Shown here: one piece after another, positions 16,268 through 25,787 of the stretch
How the letters are laid out: the number at the start of each line of letters is the position of its first letter
How positions within the stretch are numbered: position 1 is the stretch's first letter
From: Neobacillus sp. Marseille-Q6967
GTDB taxonomy: Bacteria; Bacillota; Bacilli; Bacillales; Cytobacillaceae
DNA: 64,000 nt
Direction of reading: 5' to 3'
Assembly (NCBI RefSeq): GCF_946151075.1
Contig: NZ_OX267715.1
Location: forward strand, 2,581,881-2,645,880
Notes under the pieces: generated by a model
Databases searched by the model: none
What the model was told of the DNA's origin: nothing
The model's input: only the letters and a program-made list of their open reading frames with translations
Made by a program: the position numbers and the translations under genes

Positions 16268-16549
16268 TTAAAGCCATTCAATATCGGTGATTGTTCGTTC
16301 TATTTCAGGAAACGAATCAATAAATTTTAATGCCTTTTGCAGTTCAAGCTCCGTCGAAACCCGGGTTGAGGTAACAACTGCGATGGCAATTTTTGTCCTT
16401 TGCCAAACATCCTGAAAGTCTACCTCTGAAACAGATACATTAAACTTTTGTTTTAACCGGGTAAGGATTCGCTGCAAGACAGCCCGTTTATCTTTTAAGG
16501 AATGAGCATCGTATATTAAACATTCACATTCGGCTACGCCGATGATCAT
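16268..16549 (-). CDS. ylxP: DUF503 family protein YlxP
   Basis: A 93-residue small protein starting MIIGVAECECLIYDAHSLKDKRAVL, the DUF503/YlxP pattern, with SVSEVDFQDVWQRTKIAIAVV in the middle. I know no firm molecular function; its constant place between infB and rbfA suggests a role linked to ribosomes or translation. The ATG overlaps the infB stop by 4 nt (ATGA), which indicates coupled translation. Alpha/beta secondary structure is expected, and no signal peptide is present. Confidence 0.88.
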   Translation of the reverse strand: MIIGVAECECLIYDAHSLKDKRAVLQRILTRLKQKFNVSVSEVDFQDVWQRTKIAIAVVTSTRVSTELELQKALKFIDSFPEIERTITDIEWL

Positions 16550-18807
16550 TTACGCTCCACTTCTTCCATAACATATGCTTCAATGATGTCTCCTTCTTTT
16601 ACATCATTAAAGTTTTTAATCGTGACTCCACATTCATAGCCCTGTGCAACCTCTTTAGCATCGTCTTTAAAACGTTTTAAGGCATCAATTTGACCTTCAA
16701 AAATGACAACGCCATTACGGATTAAACGGATTCCGCTGTCACGTGTAATTTTACCATCTGTAACATAAGAACCGGCAATGGTACCCACTTTAGAAACCTT
16801 GAAGGTTTGACGAATTTCTGCCTGCCCGATAATTTTCTCTTCAAATTCTGGGTCAAGCATACCTTTCATCGCTGCTTCAATTTCTTCAATAACTTTATAA
16901 ATAATACGGTGAAGGCGAACATCAACCTTCTCTGCTTCAGCAGCTCGCTTCGCGTTCGCATCTGGACGAACATTAAAACCAATGACAATTGCATTTGAAG
17001 CTGCAGCCAATGTAATGTCAGATTCATTAATCGCACCAGCACCGCTGTGGATAATTTTGATGTTGACACCTTCAACATCAATTTTTTGCAGAGATGCTGC
17101 AACTGCTTCAGCAGAACCTTGAACATCCGCTTTTAGGATAATGTTTAAATCCTTCATCTCACCTTGTTTAAGTTGATCAAAAAGATTTTCTAGACTAACA
17201 ATTGATTTTTCACCACGTTGGGCTGCCAATGCTTGTTGTGCACGTGCTTCACCAACCTGACGTGCAGTCTTCTCATCTTCAAAAACGACGAATCTGTCGC
17301 CGGCCTGTGGAACATCATTTAGTCCTGTTATTTCTACAGGAGTAGATGGGCCTGCCTCTTTAACCCGGCGGCCAAGGTCATTAACCATCGCGCGGACACG
17401 ACCAAATGTATTACCTACAACGATCGGATCGCCAATTTTTAACGTACCATTTTGTACTAATAAAGTAGCAACAGGGCCACGGCCTTTATCCAATTGGGCC
17501 TCGATAACGGTACCAATTGCATTTCTATTTGGATTTGCTTTATATTCTTCTACTTCGCCTACAAGAAGAATCATTTCAAGCAAGTTGTCGATTCCATCTC
17601 CATGTTTTGCAGAAATCGGAACAAAAATAGTATCTCCGCCCCATGCTTCTGCAACCAAGCCATGTTCTGTAAGCTCCTGCATAACCCTATCAGGATTTGC
17701 AGCTTCTTTATCCATCTTATTAACAGCAACAATAATTGGAACTTCAGCCGCTTTAGCATGATTAATCGCTTCAACCGTTTGCGGCATAACACCGTCATCG
17801 GCTGCAACAACAAGGATCGTAATATCCGTAATTTTTGCTCCACGAGCACGCATGGTTGTAAACGCAGCGTGTCCAGGTGTATCAAGGAAAGTAATCTTCT
17901 TTCCATTTTCAACAACCTGATAAGCACCAATATGTTGAGTAATCCCGCCTGCTTCGCCTTCTGTCACTTTTGTATTACGAATAGAATCAAGCAGAGTGGT
18001 TTTACCGTGGTCAACGTGACCCATGATCGTTACAACAGATGGTCTTTCAACAAGATCTTCTGATGCATCCTCTGTAAAGTAAACTTCAAGGTCAGTGGTA
18101 TCGATTTTAATTTCTTCTTCCACTTCAACCCCGTATTCACTTGCAATGAGTTCGATCGCATCTTTATCCAATGCTTGATTGATCGTGGCCATAACACCAA
18201 GCAGGAAGAGTTTCTTAATAATTTCTGAAGGTTCACGATACAGTTTTTTTGCTAATTCAGCAACCGTTAAACTTTCGCTGAAAGTAATCTTAGCCGGCAA
18301 TTCCTTTTCTTTCCTTTTTTGCGGCTGTGCCTGTTGTACAGGAGTATGGTTCTTTTTCCTGTTGTTATTATTATTGCGGTTTTGATTATTATTATAAGGT
18401 TTTTTATTCCCTTTACTTGGATTGAAGGCCTTATTTTCTTTTGACTGATATTCTTGGTCGTGCTTTTTACCTTCTTTTGCTTTCGGAGCAACAGCTACTT
18501 TTGCTTTATTTGACACAACGGTTTTATCGTCTTCATCTTCAAAAGCCTTTGGTGTGGTTTTTAATTGCACTTGTGGTTTTACTCCCTGCTGTGGTCTTTG
18601 ATTTTGGCGATTTTGCGGCTTTGACTGTTTTTGTTGAGAGCTGCCTTCTTTTTTCTTATAGGTAGCGTCAAGCTTTGCAACTGCAGAATCTTCTAGCGTT
18701 GCCATATGGTTCGAGACCTCTATATTCATTTCTTTTAATTTTGTAATAACATCTTTGCTTGAAATATTGTGTTTTTTTGCGTATTCGTAAACACGAATTT
18801 TACTCAT
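16546..18807 (-). CDS. infB: Translation initiation factor IF-2
   Basis: GTPase that places initiator tRNA on the 30S subunit and promotes subunit joining. The short N-terminal IF2-N domain (1-50) is followed by a low-complexity Lys/Gln/Asn region to about residue 170, with an Asn-rich stretch at 138-150. A second IF2-N lies near 173-225. The G1 motif GHVDHGKTT is at 263-271, followed by DTPGHAAFTTMRARG and NKMD. Domains II to IV follow, ending near the C-terminal initiator-tRNA-binding domain. At 753 residues it is in the usual Bacillus range. The ATG at 18807 has GGGGGTGAAAGA before it. It sits after ylxQ in the nusA operon. Confidence 0.98.
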   Translation of the reverse strand: MSKIRVYEYAKKHNISSKDVITKLKEMNIEVSNHMATLEDSAVAKLDATYKKKEGSSQQKQSKPQNRQNQRPQQGVKPQVQLKTTPKAFEDEDDKTVVSNKAKVAVAPKAKEGKKHDQEYQSKENKAFNPSKGNKKPYNNNQNRNNNNNRKKNHTPVQQAQPQKRKEKELPAKITFSESLTVAELAKKLYREPSEIIKKLFLLGVMATINQALDKDAIELIASEYGVEVEEEIKIDTTDLEVYFTEDASEDLVERPSVVTIMGHVDHGKTTLLDSIRNTKVTEGEAGGITQHIGAYQVVENGKKITFLDTPGHAAFTTMRARGAKITDITILVVAADDGVMPQTVEAINHAKAAEVPIIVAVNKMDKEAANPDRVMQELTEHGLVAEAWGGDTIFVPISAKHGDGIDNLLEMILLVGEVEEYKANPNRNAIGTVIEAQLDKGRGPVATLLVQNGTLKIGDPIVVGNTFGRVRAMVNDLGRRVKEAGPSTPVEITGLNDVPQAGDRFVVFEDEKTARQVGEARAQQALAAQRGEKSIVSLENLFDQLKQGEMKDLNIILKADVQGSAEAVAASLQKIDVEGVNIKIIHSGAGAINESDITLAAASNAIVIGFNVRPDANAKRAAEAEKVDVRLHRIIYKVIEEIEAAMKGMLDPEFEEKIIGQAEIRQTFKVSKVGTIAGSYVTDGKITRDSGIRLIRNGVVIFEGQIDALKRFKDDAKEVAQGYECGVTIKNFNDVKEGDIIEAYVMEEVERK

Positions 18808-18826
18808 TCTTTCACCCCCGCTAAAA

Positions 18827-19129
18827 TTAATCGAGCAACGTAATCAATTTTTTCGCAAATCCATCATCCATTACAGCTACAACAACGCGGGCTTCTTTCC
18901 CAATTGCCTGGCCGAGAAGGTATCGGTCTTCCACAAATTTAACTGGTACATGATAAGACTTACATTTATCTGTGATTTTTTTTGTTGTATTTTCCGATGC
19001 ATCTGCCGATAATAAAACGAGCTTTGCTTTACCGCCGCGGATTTCCTTAACGGTCAGTTCCTCACCCGATGTGATTTTACGTGCTCGATTGGCTAAGCCA
19101 AGTAATGACATCCATGGATCCGTCTTCAT
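18827..19129 (-). CDS. ylxQ: L7Ae-family K-turn RNA-binding protein YlxQ
   Basis: A 100-residue L7Ae/L30e/S12e/Gadd45-family protein, ribosomal protein L7Ae-like. It has LLGLANRARKITSGEE at the N-terminus and IGKEARVVVAVMDDGFAKKL at the C-terminus. Family members bind kink-turn RNA, but a defined partner for YlxQ is not settled to my knowledge. Its ATG overlaps the ylxR stop (ATGA), and infB starts about 20 bp further on, so it belongs to the nusA-ylxR-ylxQ-infB unit. Confidence 0.9.
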   Translation of the reverse strand: MKTDPWMSLLGLANRARKITSGEELTVKEIRGGKAKLVLLSADASENTTKKITDKCKSYHVPVKFVEDRYLLGQAIGKEARVVVAVMDDGFAKKLITLLD

Positions 19130-19410
19130 ATGGATTGCCGGTTCTCCTTCTCTATGAGCTCCAAAAGCTCATTATAAATGCTCTCATCTATATCCGCTTG
19201 CAGGTGATTAGACAGGGTATTTTTTTTCTTGGCTAACAATACCGCTTCTTTATCCTTAGAAAGGTATGCGCCTCTACCCGATTTTTTCCCCGTTTGATCG
19301 ATGGAGACTTCTCCTTCTTTTGAGCGAACGATGCGAACGAGTTCTTTTTTCGGTTTCATTTCACCGGTAGCCACACACTTGCGCATAGGAACTTTTTTAC
19401 GATTGTTCAC
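19126..19410 (-). CDS. ylxR: YlxR (DUF448) RNA-binding protein, RNase P modulator
   Basis: A small basic protein with the family motif KVPMRKCVATGEMKPKKELVR and the GRGAYLSKDKE motif. B. subtilis YlxR has recently been described as an RNase P modulator (RnpM); I rely on memory for that. An ATG at 19416 sits only one base after the GAGGTG box, too close; the in-frame GTG at 19410 has a 6-nt spacing and gives MNNRKKVPMRK, so I choose it. It lies between nusA and ylxQ with a 4-nt overlap to the latter. Confidence 0.88.
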   Translation of the reverse strand: MNNRKKVPMRKCVATGEMKPKKELVRIVRSKEGEVSIDQTGKKSGRGAYLSKDKEAVLLAKKKNTLSNHLQADIDESIYNELLELIEKENRQSI

Positions 19411-19427
19411 GATCATTCACCTCACTA

Positions 19428-20549
19428 TTATTCCAATTCCTCATCTTGATTAAAATCAACATCATCTTGATCATCAAATAGTCGAATAACTTCTTCACGA
19501 GGATAGATTCCTAATTCCCGTGCCTCTGTTTCTGATTTAATGTCAATTTTCCAGCCTGTCAGCTTCGCAGCAAGCCTAGCATTTTGCCCCCGTTTCCCGA
19601 TTGCTAATGAAAGCTGATAATCTGGGACAACAACTGTAGTGGCCTTGTCAGATTCGTTTACCATTACATCCAATACCTTGGAAGGACTAAGGGAGTTAGC
19701 TACAAATACAACTGGATCATCTGACCATTTAACAATATCTATTTTTTCACCTTTAAGCTCATTCACGACAGCTTGGACTCTTGTTCCCTTTGGACCAACG
19801 CAAGAACCTACTGGATCTACCTCATCGTTTTCTGAATGAACGGAGATCTTCGAACGGTCCCCTGCTTCACGGGCTACAGATTTAATTTCAACAGTTCCGT
19901 CATAAATTTCTGGAACTTCAATTTCGAATAACCGTTTTAATAGACCCGGGTGTGTACGGGATACAAAAATTTGCGGGCCCTTCGTGGTTTTCTCCACTTT
20001 GGTTATAAAGACCTTAATACGATCATGAGGCTTATACCGCTCATTTGGTATTTGTTCATTTACTGGAAGTAATGCTTCAATTTTGCCTAAGCTGACATAA
20101 ATGAATTTTGAATCCAGTCTTTGAACAATACCCGTCATAATATCTTCTTCACGGTCAATGAATTCAGAGTAGATAATACCTCTTTCAGCTTCTCTTACTC
20201 GCTGGGTTACAACTTGTTTTGCTGTTTGAGCTGCAATTCTGCCAAAGTCTTTCGGAGTTACTTCTAGTTCCACTACATCTTCTACCGCATAGTTAGGGTT
20301 AATTCTTCTCGCATCTTCTAGAGAAATCTCTAAACGCGGGTCAAAAACCTCATCTACCACTTCTTTTCTGGCAAATACACGCATGGAACCTGTTTGTAAA
20401 TTCAAATCAATACGTACATTCTGGGCTTGGTTAAAATTACGGCGATAGGCAGAAATAAGTGCTGCCTCGATTGCGTCAATTAAAACATCCCTGGATATAC
20501 CTTTTTCTCTTTCTAGAATTGTAAGAGCATCTAGTAGTTCGCTGCTCAT
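19428..20549 (-). CDS. nusA: Transcription termination/antitermination factor NusA
   Basis: Binds RNA polymerase and modulates pausing and intrinsic termination. Domain order: N-terminal RNAP-binding domain (1-125), S1 domain around 135-200 (ending FITKVEKTTKGPQIFVSRTHP), KH1 (~230-280 with GSCVGPKGTRVQAV) and KH2 (~300-345 with LAIGKRGQNARLAAKLTGW). The acidic C-terminal tail is short (DDQDDVDFNQDEELE) and there are no C-terminal acidic repeats, as expected for Firmicutes. The ATG at 20549 is preceded by AAGGGGGATATAATCAA. It follows rimP and heads the ylxR-ylxQ-infB segment. Confidence 0.98.
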   Translation of the reverse strand: MSSELLDALTILEREKGISRDVLIDAIEAALISAYRRNFNQAQNVRIDLNLQTGSMRVFARKEVVDEVFDPRLEISLEDARRINPNYAVEDVVELEVTPKDFGRIAAQTAKQVVTQRVREAERGIIYSEFIDREEDIMTGIVQRLDSKFIYVSLGKIEALLPVNEQIPNERYKPHDRIKVFITKVEKTTKGPQIFVSRTHPGLLKRLFEIEVPEIYDGTVEIKSVAREAGDRSKISVHSENDEVDPVGSCVGPKGTRVQAVVNELKGEKIDIVKWSDDPVVFVANSLSPSKVLDVMVNESDKATTVVVPDYQLSLAIGKRGQNARLAAKLTGWKIDIKSETEARELGIYPREEVIRLFDDQDDVDFNQDEELE

Positions 20550-20587
20550 TTGATTATATCCCCCTTACCCTATTTAATTTTCTATTA

Positions 20588-21058
20588 CTAAGAAAAGATT
20601 ACTGCCAGCCTTGCATTTGCTATTTTTTCAAAAGGAATTTCAATTACTTTTTTACGCGTCTTAATTTTCATTTCAATTTTTACCGTTTCACCGTTATATT
20701 CAAGCAGTGTTCCTTCAAAACTTTTCTCACCGTCAAATGGTTCATAAGTTTTAATAAAGACATTTTTACCAATTGCCTTTTCAAAGTCTGCAGGTTTTTT
20801 TAATGGCCGTTCTGCCCCTGGTGAACTAACCTCTAAGAAATAGTTATGGGTAATCGGATCAAGCTCATCGAGTTTTTCACTAAGTTTTTCGCTTACAAGC
20901 CCACAGTCCTCTATATCAACACCATTATCTTTATCAATATATACGCGCAAGAACCAGCTTTTACCTTCTTTTACAAACTCCACTTCAACCAATTCTAATC
21001 CAAGATCCTGAATGATCGGCTGTGCCAGCTCTTCAACTACTTCCGTTACTTTGCTCAT
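20588..21058 (-). CDS. rimP: Ribosome maturation factor RimP
   Basis: Assembles with the 30S subunit and assists early 16S rRNA and S12 positioning. The 156 residues show the N-terminal alpha/beta domain (GLELVEVEFVKEGKSWFLRVYID) and the C-terminal SH3-like part with YFLEVSSPGAERPLKKPADF. The ATG at 21058 follows AAAGGAGGTTAAAC. It is the first gene of the rimP-nusA-ylxR-ylxQ-infB operon; a TATAAT -10 lies about 40 nt upstream, after the polC terminator. Confidence 0.96.
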   Translation of the reverse strand: MSKVTEVVEELAQPIIQDLGLELVEVEFVKEGKSWFLRVYIDKDNGVDIEDCGLVSEKLSEKLDELDPITHNYFLEVSSPGAERPLKKPADFEKAIGKNVFIKTYEPFDGEKSFEGTLLEYNGETVKIEMKIKTRKKVIEIPFEKIANARLAVIFS

Positions 21059-21089
21059 GTTTAACCTCCTTTACCGATACATACATGAC

Positions 21090-21130
21090 ACCCATATTAT
21101 ACGTAATTCGTGAAATATTTTATAAATTTC
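21090..21130 (-). promoter_or_regulatory. Candidate promoter of the rimP-nusA-infB operon
   Basis: A perfect -10 TATAAT lies at 21101-21096; the -35 region is AT-rich and poor. It is the only good -10 between the polC terminator and rimP. Confidence 0.45.
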
Positions 21131-21151
21131 CTCTAAAAAAATTCCGCATAC

Positions 21152-21179
21152 AAAAACGAAAGAGCGGGTTTCCCCACTC
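21152..21179 (-). terminator. Terminator downstream of polC
   Basis: GAGTGGG paired with CCCGCTC through one wobble, GAAA tetraloop, then TTTCGTTTTT on the minus strand. Confidence 0.8.
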
Positions 21180-21256
21180 CTTGAACACGAGAGTATTTCT
21201 TAGTATTTCCAATAAAACTATAACATAACCAAAATGTATATGCAAATGCGATGCTA

Positions 21257-21290
21257 AAGCAGAAGCCTCTAGGCGCTGCAGCTAGATGTC
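21257..21290. repeat. Short interspersed repeat, second family, copy B (inverted)
   Basis: The reverse strand reads CATCTAGCTGCAGCGCCTAG, then AGGCTTCTGC, matching copies A and C with a few changes. It sits a few bases after the polC stop, before the polC terminator. Confidence 0.65.
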
Positions 21291-21298
21291 AATCTAAA

Positions 21299-24200
21299 TT
21301 AGAATAAAGATAGCTGGTTTTGGTCTGGAAGTGAACCCAGGCAGCCTTGTTTATCTAAATATTCTAGGATCGTTTTTGATACTTTTCCGCGCTGCTGCAG
21401 GTCTTCTTTTGATAAAAACTCTCCCTCTTGTCTTGCTTTCACGATATTGTAGGCAACGTTTGTTCCAAGACCTGGAATGGAATTAAAAGGAGGGATTAGA
21501 GAATTTCCTTCAATAATAAACTCATCAGCAGATGATTTATATAAATCAATATTTTTGAAAGAGAATCCGCGTTCCGTCATTTCAAGGGCAAGCTCAAGAA
21601 CCGTTAATAAGTTTTTCTCCTTGTTTGACGCTTCAAGCCCTTTTGCATTTATTTCTTCTATTTTTGCACGAATGGCTTCAGAACCACGTGCCATCGCCTC
21701 AATATCAAAGTCATCCGCCCGAACCGTAAAATAGGCTGCATAGTATAACAGCGGAAGATGCACTTTAAAATAAGCAATCCTTACAGCCATTAAAACGTAA
21801 GCAGCTGCGTGCGCCTTCGGGAACATGTATTTTATCTTTTTACAAGAGTCGATGTACCATTCTGGTACTTCATTTTTACGCATTTCAGCTTCCATTTCTT
21901 CTGAAAGTCCTTTACCCTTACGAACGGACTCCATAATTTTAAAAGCAAAAGAAGGTTCAAGTCCCTGATAAATCAGATAGACCATAATATCGTCACGACA
22001 ACCGATAACTTCACTTAAGTTACAGATATTATTATGAATCAGCTCTTGAGCATTTCCCAGCCATACGTCTGTACCGTGGGACAAGCCTGAGATCTGAACT
22101 AATTCTGAAAATGTTGTCGGTTTTGTGTCTTCAAGCATTTGACGAACAAATCGTGTACCGAATTCAGGTATGCCGAGTGTTCCAGTTTTACACATTATCT
22201 GCTGTTCGGTCACACCAAGTGATTCTGTCCCACTGAAGATTTTCATCACTTCCGGGTCATCCGTTGGAATCGTTTTTGGATCAATCCCGCTTAAGTCCTG
22301 AAGCATCCTGATAACGGTCGGATCATCGTGTCCGAGGATATCAAGCTTCAGAACGTTATCATGAATTGAATGGAAATCAAAATGGGTTGTTTTCCATTCG
22401 GAGTTTCGATCGTCTGCCGGGAATTGTATTGGTGTGAAATCATAAACATCCATATAATCCGGGATAACGATGATACCGCCGGGGTGCTGCCCTGTTGTTC
22501 TTTTTACGCCCGTACAGCCGGAAGCCAGGCGTTCTATTTCAGCACCGCGAATTTGTAAATTATTATCCTGTTGGTAAGCCTTCACATATCCAAAGGCCGT
22601 TTTATCTGCAACCGTACCAATCGTTCCGGCACGATAAACATATTCTTCACCGAAAAGCACCTTCGTATAGTTATGAGCCCGCGGCTGATATTCACCTGAG
22701 AAGTTCAAGTCGATATCGGGAACCTTGTCCCCTTTAAAACCAAGGAAGGTTTCGAATGGAATATCATGACCATCTTTTTTGTATTTGTCGCCGCACTGCG
22801 GGCAGTCTTTATCAGGCAAGTCAAATCCTGACCCCACGGAGCCGTCATTAAAGAATTCAGAATGCTTACAGCTTGGGCAAACATAATGAGGCGGCAGCGG
22901 ATTTACCTCCGTTATCTCCGTCATTGTCGCAACAAACGATGAGCCGACGGAACCACGAGATCCAACCAGGTATCCATCATCTAATGATTTTTTAACTAGT
23001 TTATGAGAGATTAAATAAATAACGGCAAACCCATGACCGATGATACTCTTTAATTCTTTTTCCAAACGGGCCTCTACAATTTCCGGCAGCGGTTCACCGT
23101 AAATTCTTTTTGCCATTGAATAACTCATCTCGCGCATTTCATCTTCTGCACCCTCAATTTTAGGGGTATACAAATCGTCTTTAATTGGTTTAATAACCTC
23201 TATCATATCGGCAATTTTGTTGGTATTTGTCACAACAATTTCTTTTGCCTTTTCTAAACCGAGGAAGCCAAAAGCATCAAGCATTTCATTAGTTGTCCGA
23301 AAATGGACATCTGGAAGCTGATGACGATTTAATGGATTTGCCCCGCCTTGAGAGTTAACCAATATTTTACGGTAAATTTTATCATTTTCATTTAAATAGT
23401 GAACATTTCCTGTTGCAACGACCGGAATTCCCAACTTGTCGCCAAGCTTTACGATATTGCCGATTATATCCTCAAGTGCTTTTTCATCGCGGACTAGCTC
23501 CATTTCCAATAAAGGGGCATTTACTTCTTTGGGCATTACTTCCAAATAATCGTAAAAATGCGCTGCCGCTTCAACTTCTTCTGGAGACTTTTGCATCATC
23601 CCCTCAAATACTTCCCCTTTATTACAGCCGGAGCCGACTAGGATTCCTTCCCTATACTTTTGAAGAACAGACCTCGGAATTCTTGGGACCCGGTAGAAAT
23701 ATTCAATATGAGCGATGGAAACGAGCTTAAATAAATTCTTTAAGCCAGGTTCGTTTTGTGCTAACAATGTACAGTGAAAAGGCCGTGCCCGTTGATAAGC
23801 ATTCCCTTTCCCCATGTTATCGTTAAATTGATTGTGATATTCAATCCCTTTCTCAAGGGCATCTTTTAGCATTTTCATTAACAAATAGCCTGTAGCTTCT
23901 GCATCATAGATGGCTCTATGGTGCTGCGTTAATTCAATATCGAACTTTTTCGCCAATGTATTTAAACGGTGGTTTTTCATTTCTGGATAGAGAAATCTAC
24001 CTAGTTCAAGTGTATCAATAACAGGGTTTTTCGCTTTTTCTAAGCCAATCTTTTTATATCCTACATTTAGGAATCCCATATCGAACGATGCATTATGGGC
24101 TACAAGGACAGCGTCACCTGTCCACTCATAGAATCTCCGTAACACATCTTCGACTTCAGGGGCATTTTGCACCATATCATCTGTAATTCCAGTTAGATTA

Positions 24201-25624
24201 ATAGTCGTTGCAGATAATCGATGGTGCGGATTTGCGAATGATTCAAAACGGTCAATAATTTCTCCGTCTCTAACCTTAACCGCTGCAAGCTCAATGATTG
24301 TATCGTAAACAGCTGAAAGCCCCGTTGTTTCAACGTCAAATACAACATAGGTATCTGTTGCTAATAAACGATTTGCATCATTATAAGTAATTGGAACACC
24401 ATCATCGACCAGGTTGACTTCAACCCCATAAAGAATTTTAATATCATTCTTTTTACCTGCACTATACGCCTCTGGAAAGGACTGAGCTACCGCGTGGTCG
24501 GTTACAGCAATGGCTTTATGGCCCCATTTAGCAGCTTGAGCAATTAACTGGCTTACTGGTGTAACAGCATCCATCTGACTCATTGGTGTATGAAGATGAA
24601 GCTCTACTCGTTTTTCGTTTTCTGGTGCCGTATCTTTCCGGCCCAATGGTTTTATTTCATTAATATCGTTACCAATCATAACTAAATCACGGACGAAGGT
24701 ATCGTTTTGAATGCTGCCTCTTACTTTTGCCCACATTCCTTTTTTCACGCGCTGATAAAGTGCTGCATCCTCTTTATCGCGGGAAAACATTTTTACCATG
24801 ATGGAGCTGGTATAGTCAGTTATTTTAAAAGTAAGTAACGTACGGCCGCTTCTTAATTCCCGAGTCTCTGCATCAAAAATATACCCTTCTACGGTAACTC
24901 TTCTTTCTTCGTCAACAATATCAATCATGTTTCTGAAGTCTTGGTCATCTTTAATCGTTAGCCCAATTGACAACGGACCTTCAGGAACATCGCTTCCTCC
25001 ATCAGCTTTCTCTGCTTCTTGTTTCTGTAAATCAGCAAAGGCCGCTAAACCGCGTTCCTGATCCTCCCTTTGCTTAGCCAATAAAAACTGTTGATATTCT
25101 TCGTTCTTGTCTAAACTGTTTATTTCCGTTTCAATTGTTAAAGCTGGAAAGCCAAATGATTGAAATACGGATGTAATCAAGCTGCCATATTTCCTTTTCA
25201 AAGCCATTCCTTCTGTTTCGTTTCGTACAGATATAATAATCTTATTCCCGTTTATAGAAGGAACCTGTTCATTTAACAGCTTTAACATCGGTGGAGATAT
25301 ACCATCAATTTGCTGGATGCTGTGCCCCCAATATTCTAATAATAATTCTGAATGAAAAATGGGGTCTAGTACATTAATATCATAAGAAATATTTGCAATC
25401 TCTGAGAATTTTCTTTCTAATTGGGTGGTAAAACGAAGGTAAAGATTAAACGGAAGAATTTTTTCCAATAAGAATTGAAAATGCCATTTTCTTGCCTTTT
25501 TTTCAACAATGAATCTCTCTATTTGTGCGTTTGGAAAATGTGCTACGACAGCGTCCTCTTTTAATTCTAGTTGCTGGAGCAAGAGTAAGAATCGCTCTTT
25601 TTTGCCTGCGGCAGTATCGCTCAT
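21299..25624 (-). CDS. polC: DNA polymerase III alpha subunit, PolC type
   Basis: Main replicative polymerase of low-GC Gram-positives with built-in proofreading. The 1441 residues carry an N-terminal domain, an OB-fold region (VTVEGYIFDAETRELRSGRTLL), a PHP domain with ELHLHTPMSQMDA split by the DnaQ-like exonuclease (FDVETTG, then the HHRAIYDAEATGY end), a Cys4 zinc site (CPSC ... CPQC), and the C-family polymerase with PDIDLNFSGEYQ and DILGHDDPT. It ends LPDQNQLSLF, a beta-clamp-binding tail. Of the possible Met codons at 25639, 25627 and 25624, the last is best spaced from GGGAGAGG. In B. subtilis proS precedes it; here rasP does. Confidence 0.97.
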   Translation of the reverse strand: MSDTAAGKKERFLLLLQQLELKEDAVVAHFPNAQIERFIVEKKARKWHFQFLLEKILPFNLYLRFTTQLERKFSEIANISYDINVLDPIFHSELLLEYWGHSIQQIDGISPPMLKLLNEQVPSINGNKIIISVRNETEGMALKRKYGSLITSVFQSFGFPALTIETEINSLDKNEEYQQFLLAKQREDQERGLAAFADLQKQEAEKADGGSDVPEGPLSIGLTIKDDQDFRNMIDIVDEERRVTVEGYIFDAETRELRSGRTLLTFKITDYTSSIMVKMFSRDKEDAALYQRVKKGMWAKVRGSIQNDTFVRDLVMIGNDINEIKPLGRKDTAPENEKRVELHLHTPMSQMDAVTPVSQLIAQAAKWGHKAIAVTDHAVAQSFPEAYSAGKKNDIKILYGVEVNLVDDGVPITYNDANRLLATDTYVVFDVETTGLSAVYDTIIELAAVKVRDGEIIDRFESFANPHHRLSATTINLTGITDDMVQNAPEVEDVLRRFYEWTGDAVLVAHNASFDMGFLNVGYKKIGLEKAKNPVIDTLELGRFLYPEMKNHRLNTLAKKFDIELTQHHRAIYDAEATGYLLMKMLKDALEKGIEYHNQFNDNMGKGNAYQRARPFHCTLLAQNEPGLKNLFKLVSIAHIEYFYRVPRIPRSVLQKYREGILVGSGCNKGEVFEGMMQKSPEEVEAAAHFYDYLEVMPKEVNAPLLEMELVRDEKALEDIIGNIVKLGDKLGIPVVATGNVHYLNENDKIYRKILVNSQGGANPLNRHQLPDVHFRTTNEMLDAFGFLGLEKAKEIVVTNTNKIADMIEVIKPIKDDLYTPKIEGAEDEMREMSYSMAKRIYGEPLPEIVEARLEKELKSIIGHGFAVIYLISHKLVKKSLDDGYLVGSRGSVGSSFVATMTEITEVNPLPPHYVCPSCKHSEFFNDGSVGSGFDLPDKDCPQCGDKYKKDGHDIPFETFLGFKGDKVPDIDLNFSGEYQPRAHNYTKVLFGEEYVYRAGTIGTVADKTAFGYVKAYQQDNNLQIRGAEIERLASGCTGVKRTTGQHPGGIIVIPDYMDVYDFTPIQFPADDRNSEWKTTHFDFHSIHDNVLKLDILGHDDPTVIRMLQDLSGIDPKTIPTDDPEVMKIFSGTESLGVTEQQIMCKTGTLGIPEFGTRFVRQMLEDTKPTTFSELVQISGLSHGTDVWLGNAQELIHNNICNLSEVIGCRDDIMVYLIYQGLEPSFAFKIMESVRKGKGLSEEMEAEMRKNEVPEWYIDSCKKIKYMFPKAHAAAYVLMAVRIAYFKVHLPLLYYAAYFTVRADDFDIEAMARGSEAIRAKIEEINAKGLEASNKEKNLLTVLELALEMTERGFSFKNIDLYKSSADEFIIEGNSLIPPFNSIPGLGTNVAYNIVKARQEGEFLSKEDLQQRGKVSKTILEYLDKQGCLGSLPDQNQLSLF

Positions 25625-25678
25625 CATTCCCTCTCCCATCTATATAAAATCTTTATGATTATCTATTTACAAAATGTA

Positions 25679-25688
25679 ATTATACCAT
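25679..25688 (-). promoter_or_regulatory. Extended -10 promoter candidate for polC
   Basis: The minus strand reads TGgTATAAT, a perfect -10 with the TGn extension. No convincing -35 is seen. It lies about 55 nt upstream of the polC start and after the rasP terminator. Confidence 0.5.
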
Positions 25689-25740
25689 AGTAACCTATTT
25701 CATTCGGCTAAATTCGACAGAAAAAATAACCCAAAAAAGT

Positions 25741-25779
25741 AAAAAAAAAATATACCCCCATTATCATTAATAGGGGTAT
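25741..25779 (-). terminator. Strong terminator downstream of rasP
   Basis: A 12-bp stem (ATACCCCTATTA paired with TAATGGGGGTAT, one wobble), 4-nt loop ATGA, then a long T-run on the minus strand. It isolates polC from the cdsA-dxr-rasP unit where proS would usually lie. Confidence 0.93.
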
Positions 25780-25787
25780 GGCTGGGT

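Noticed and set aside
17494..18063. 189-codon plus-strand ORF opposite infB
   Set aside because: It lies wholly antisense to the conserved GTPase domain of IF-2, has no ribosome binding site, and its composition (many Asn/Ile/Cys) is that of a codon shadow.
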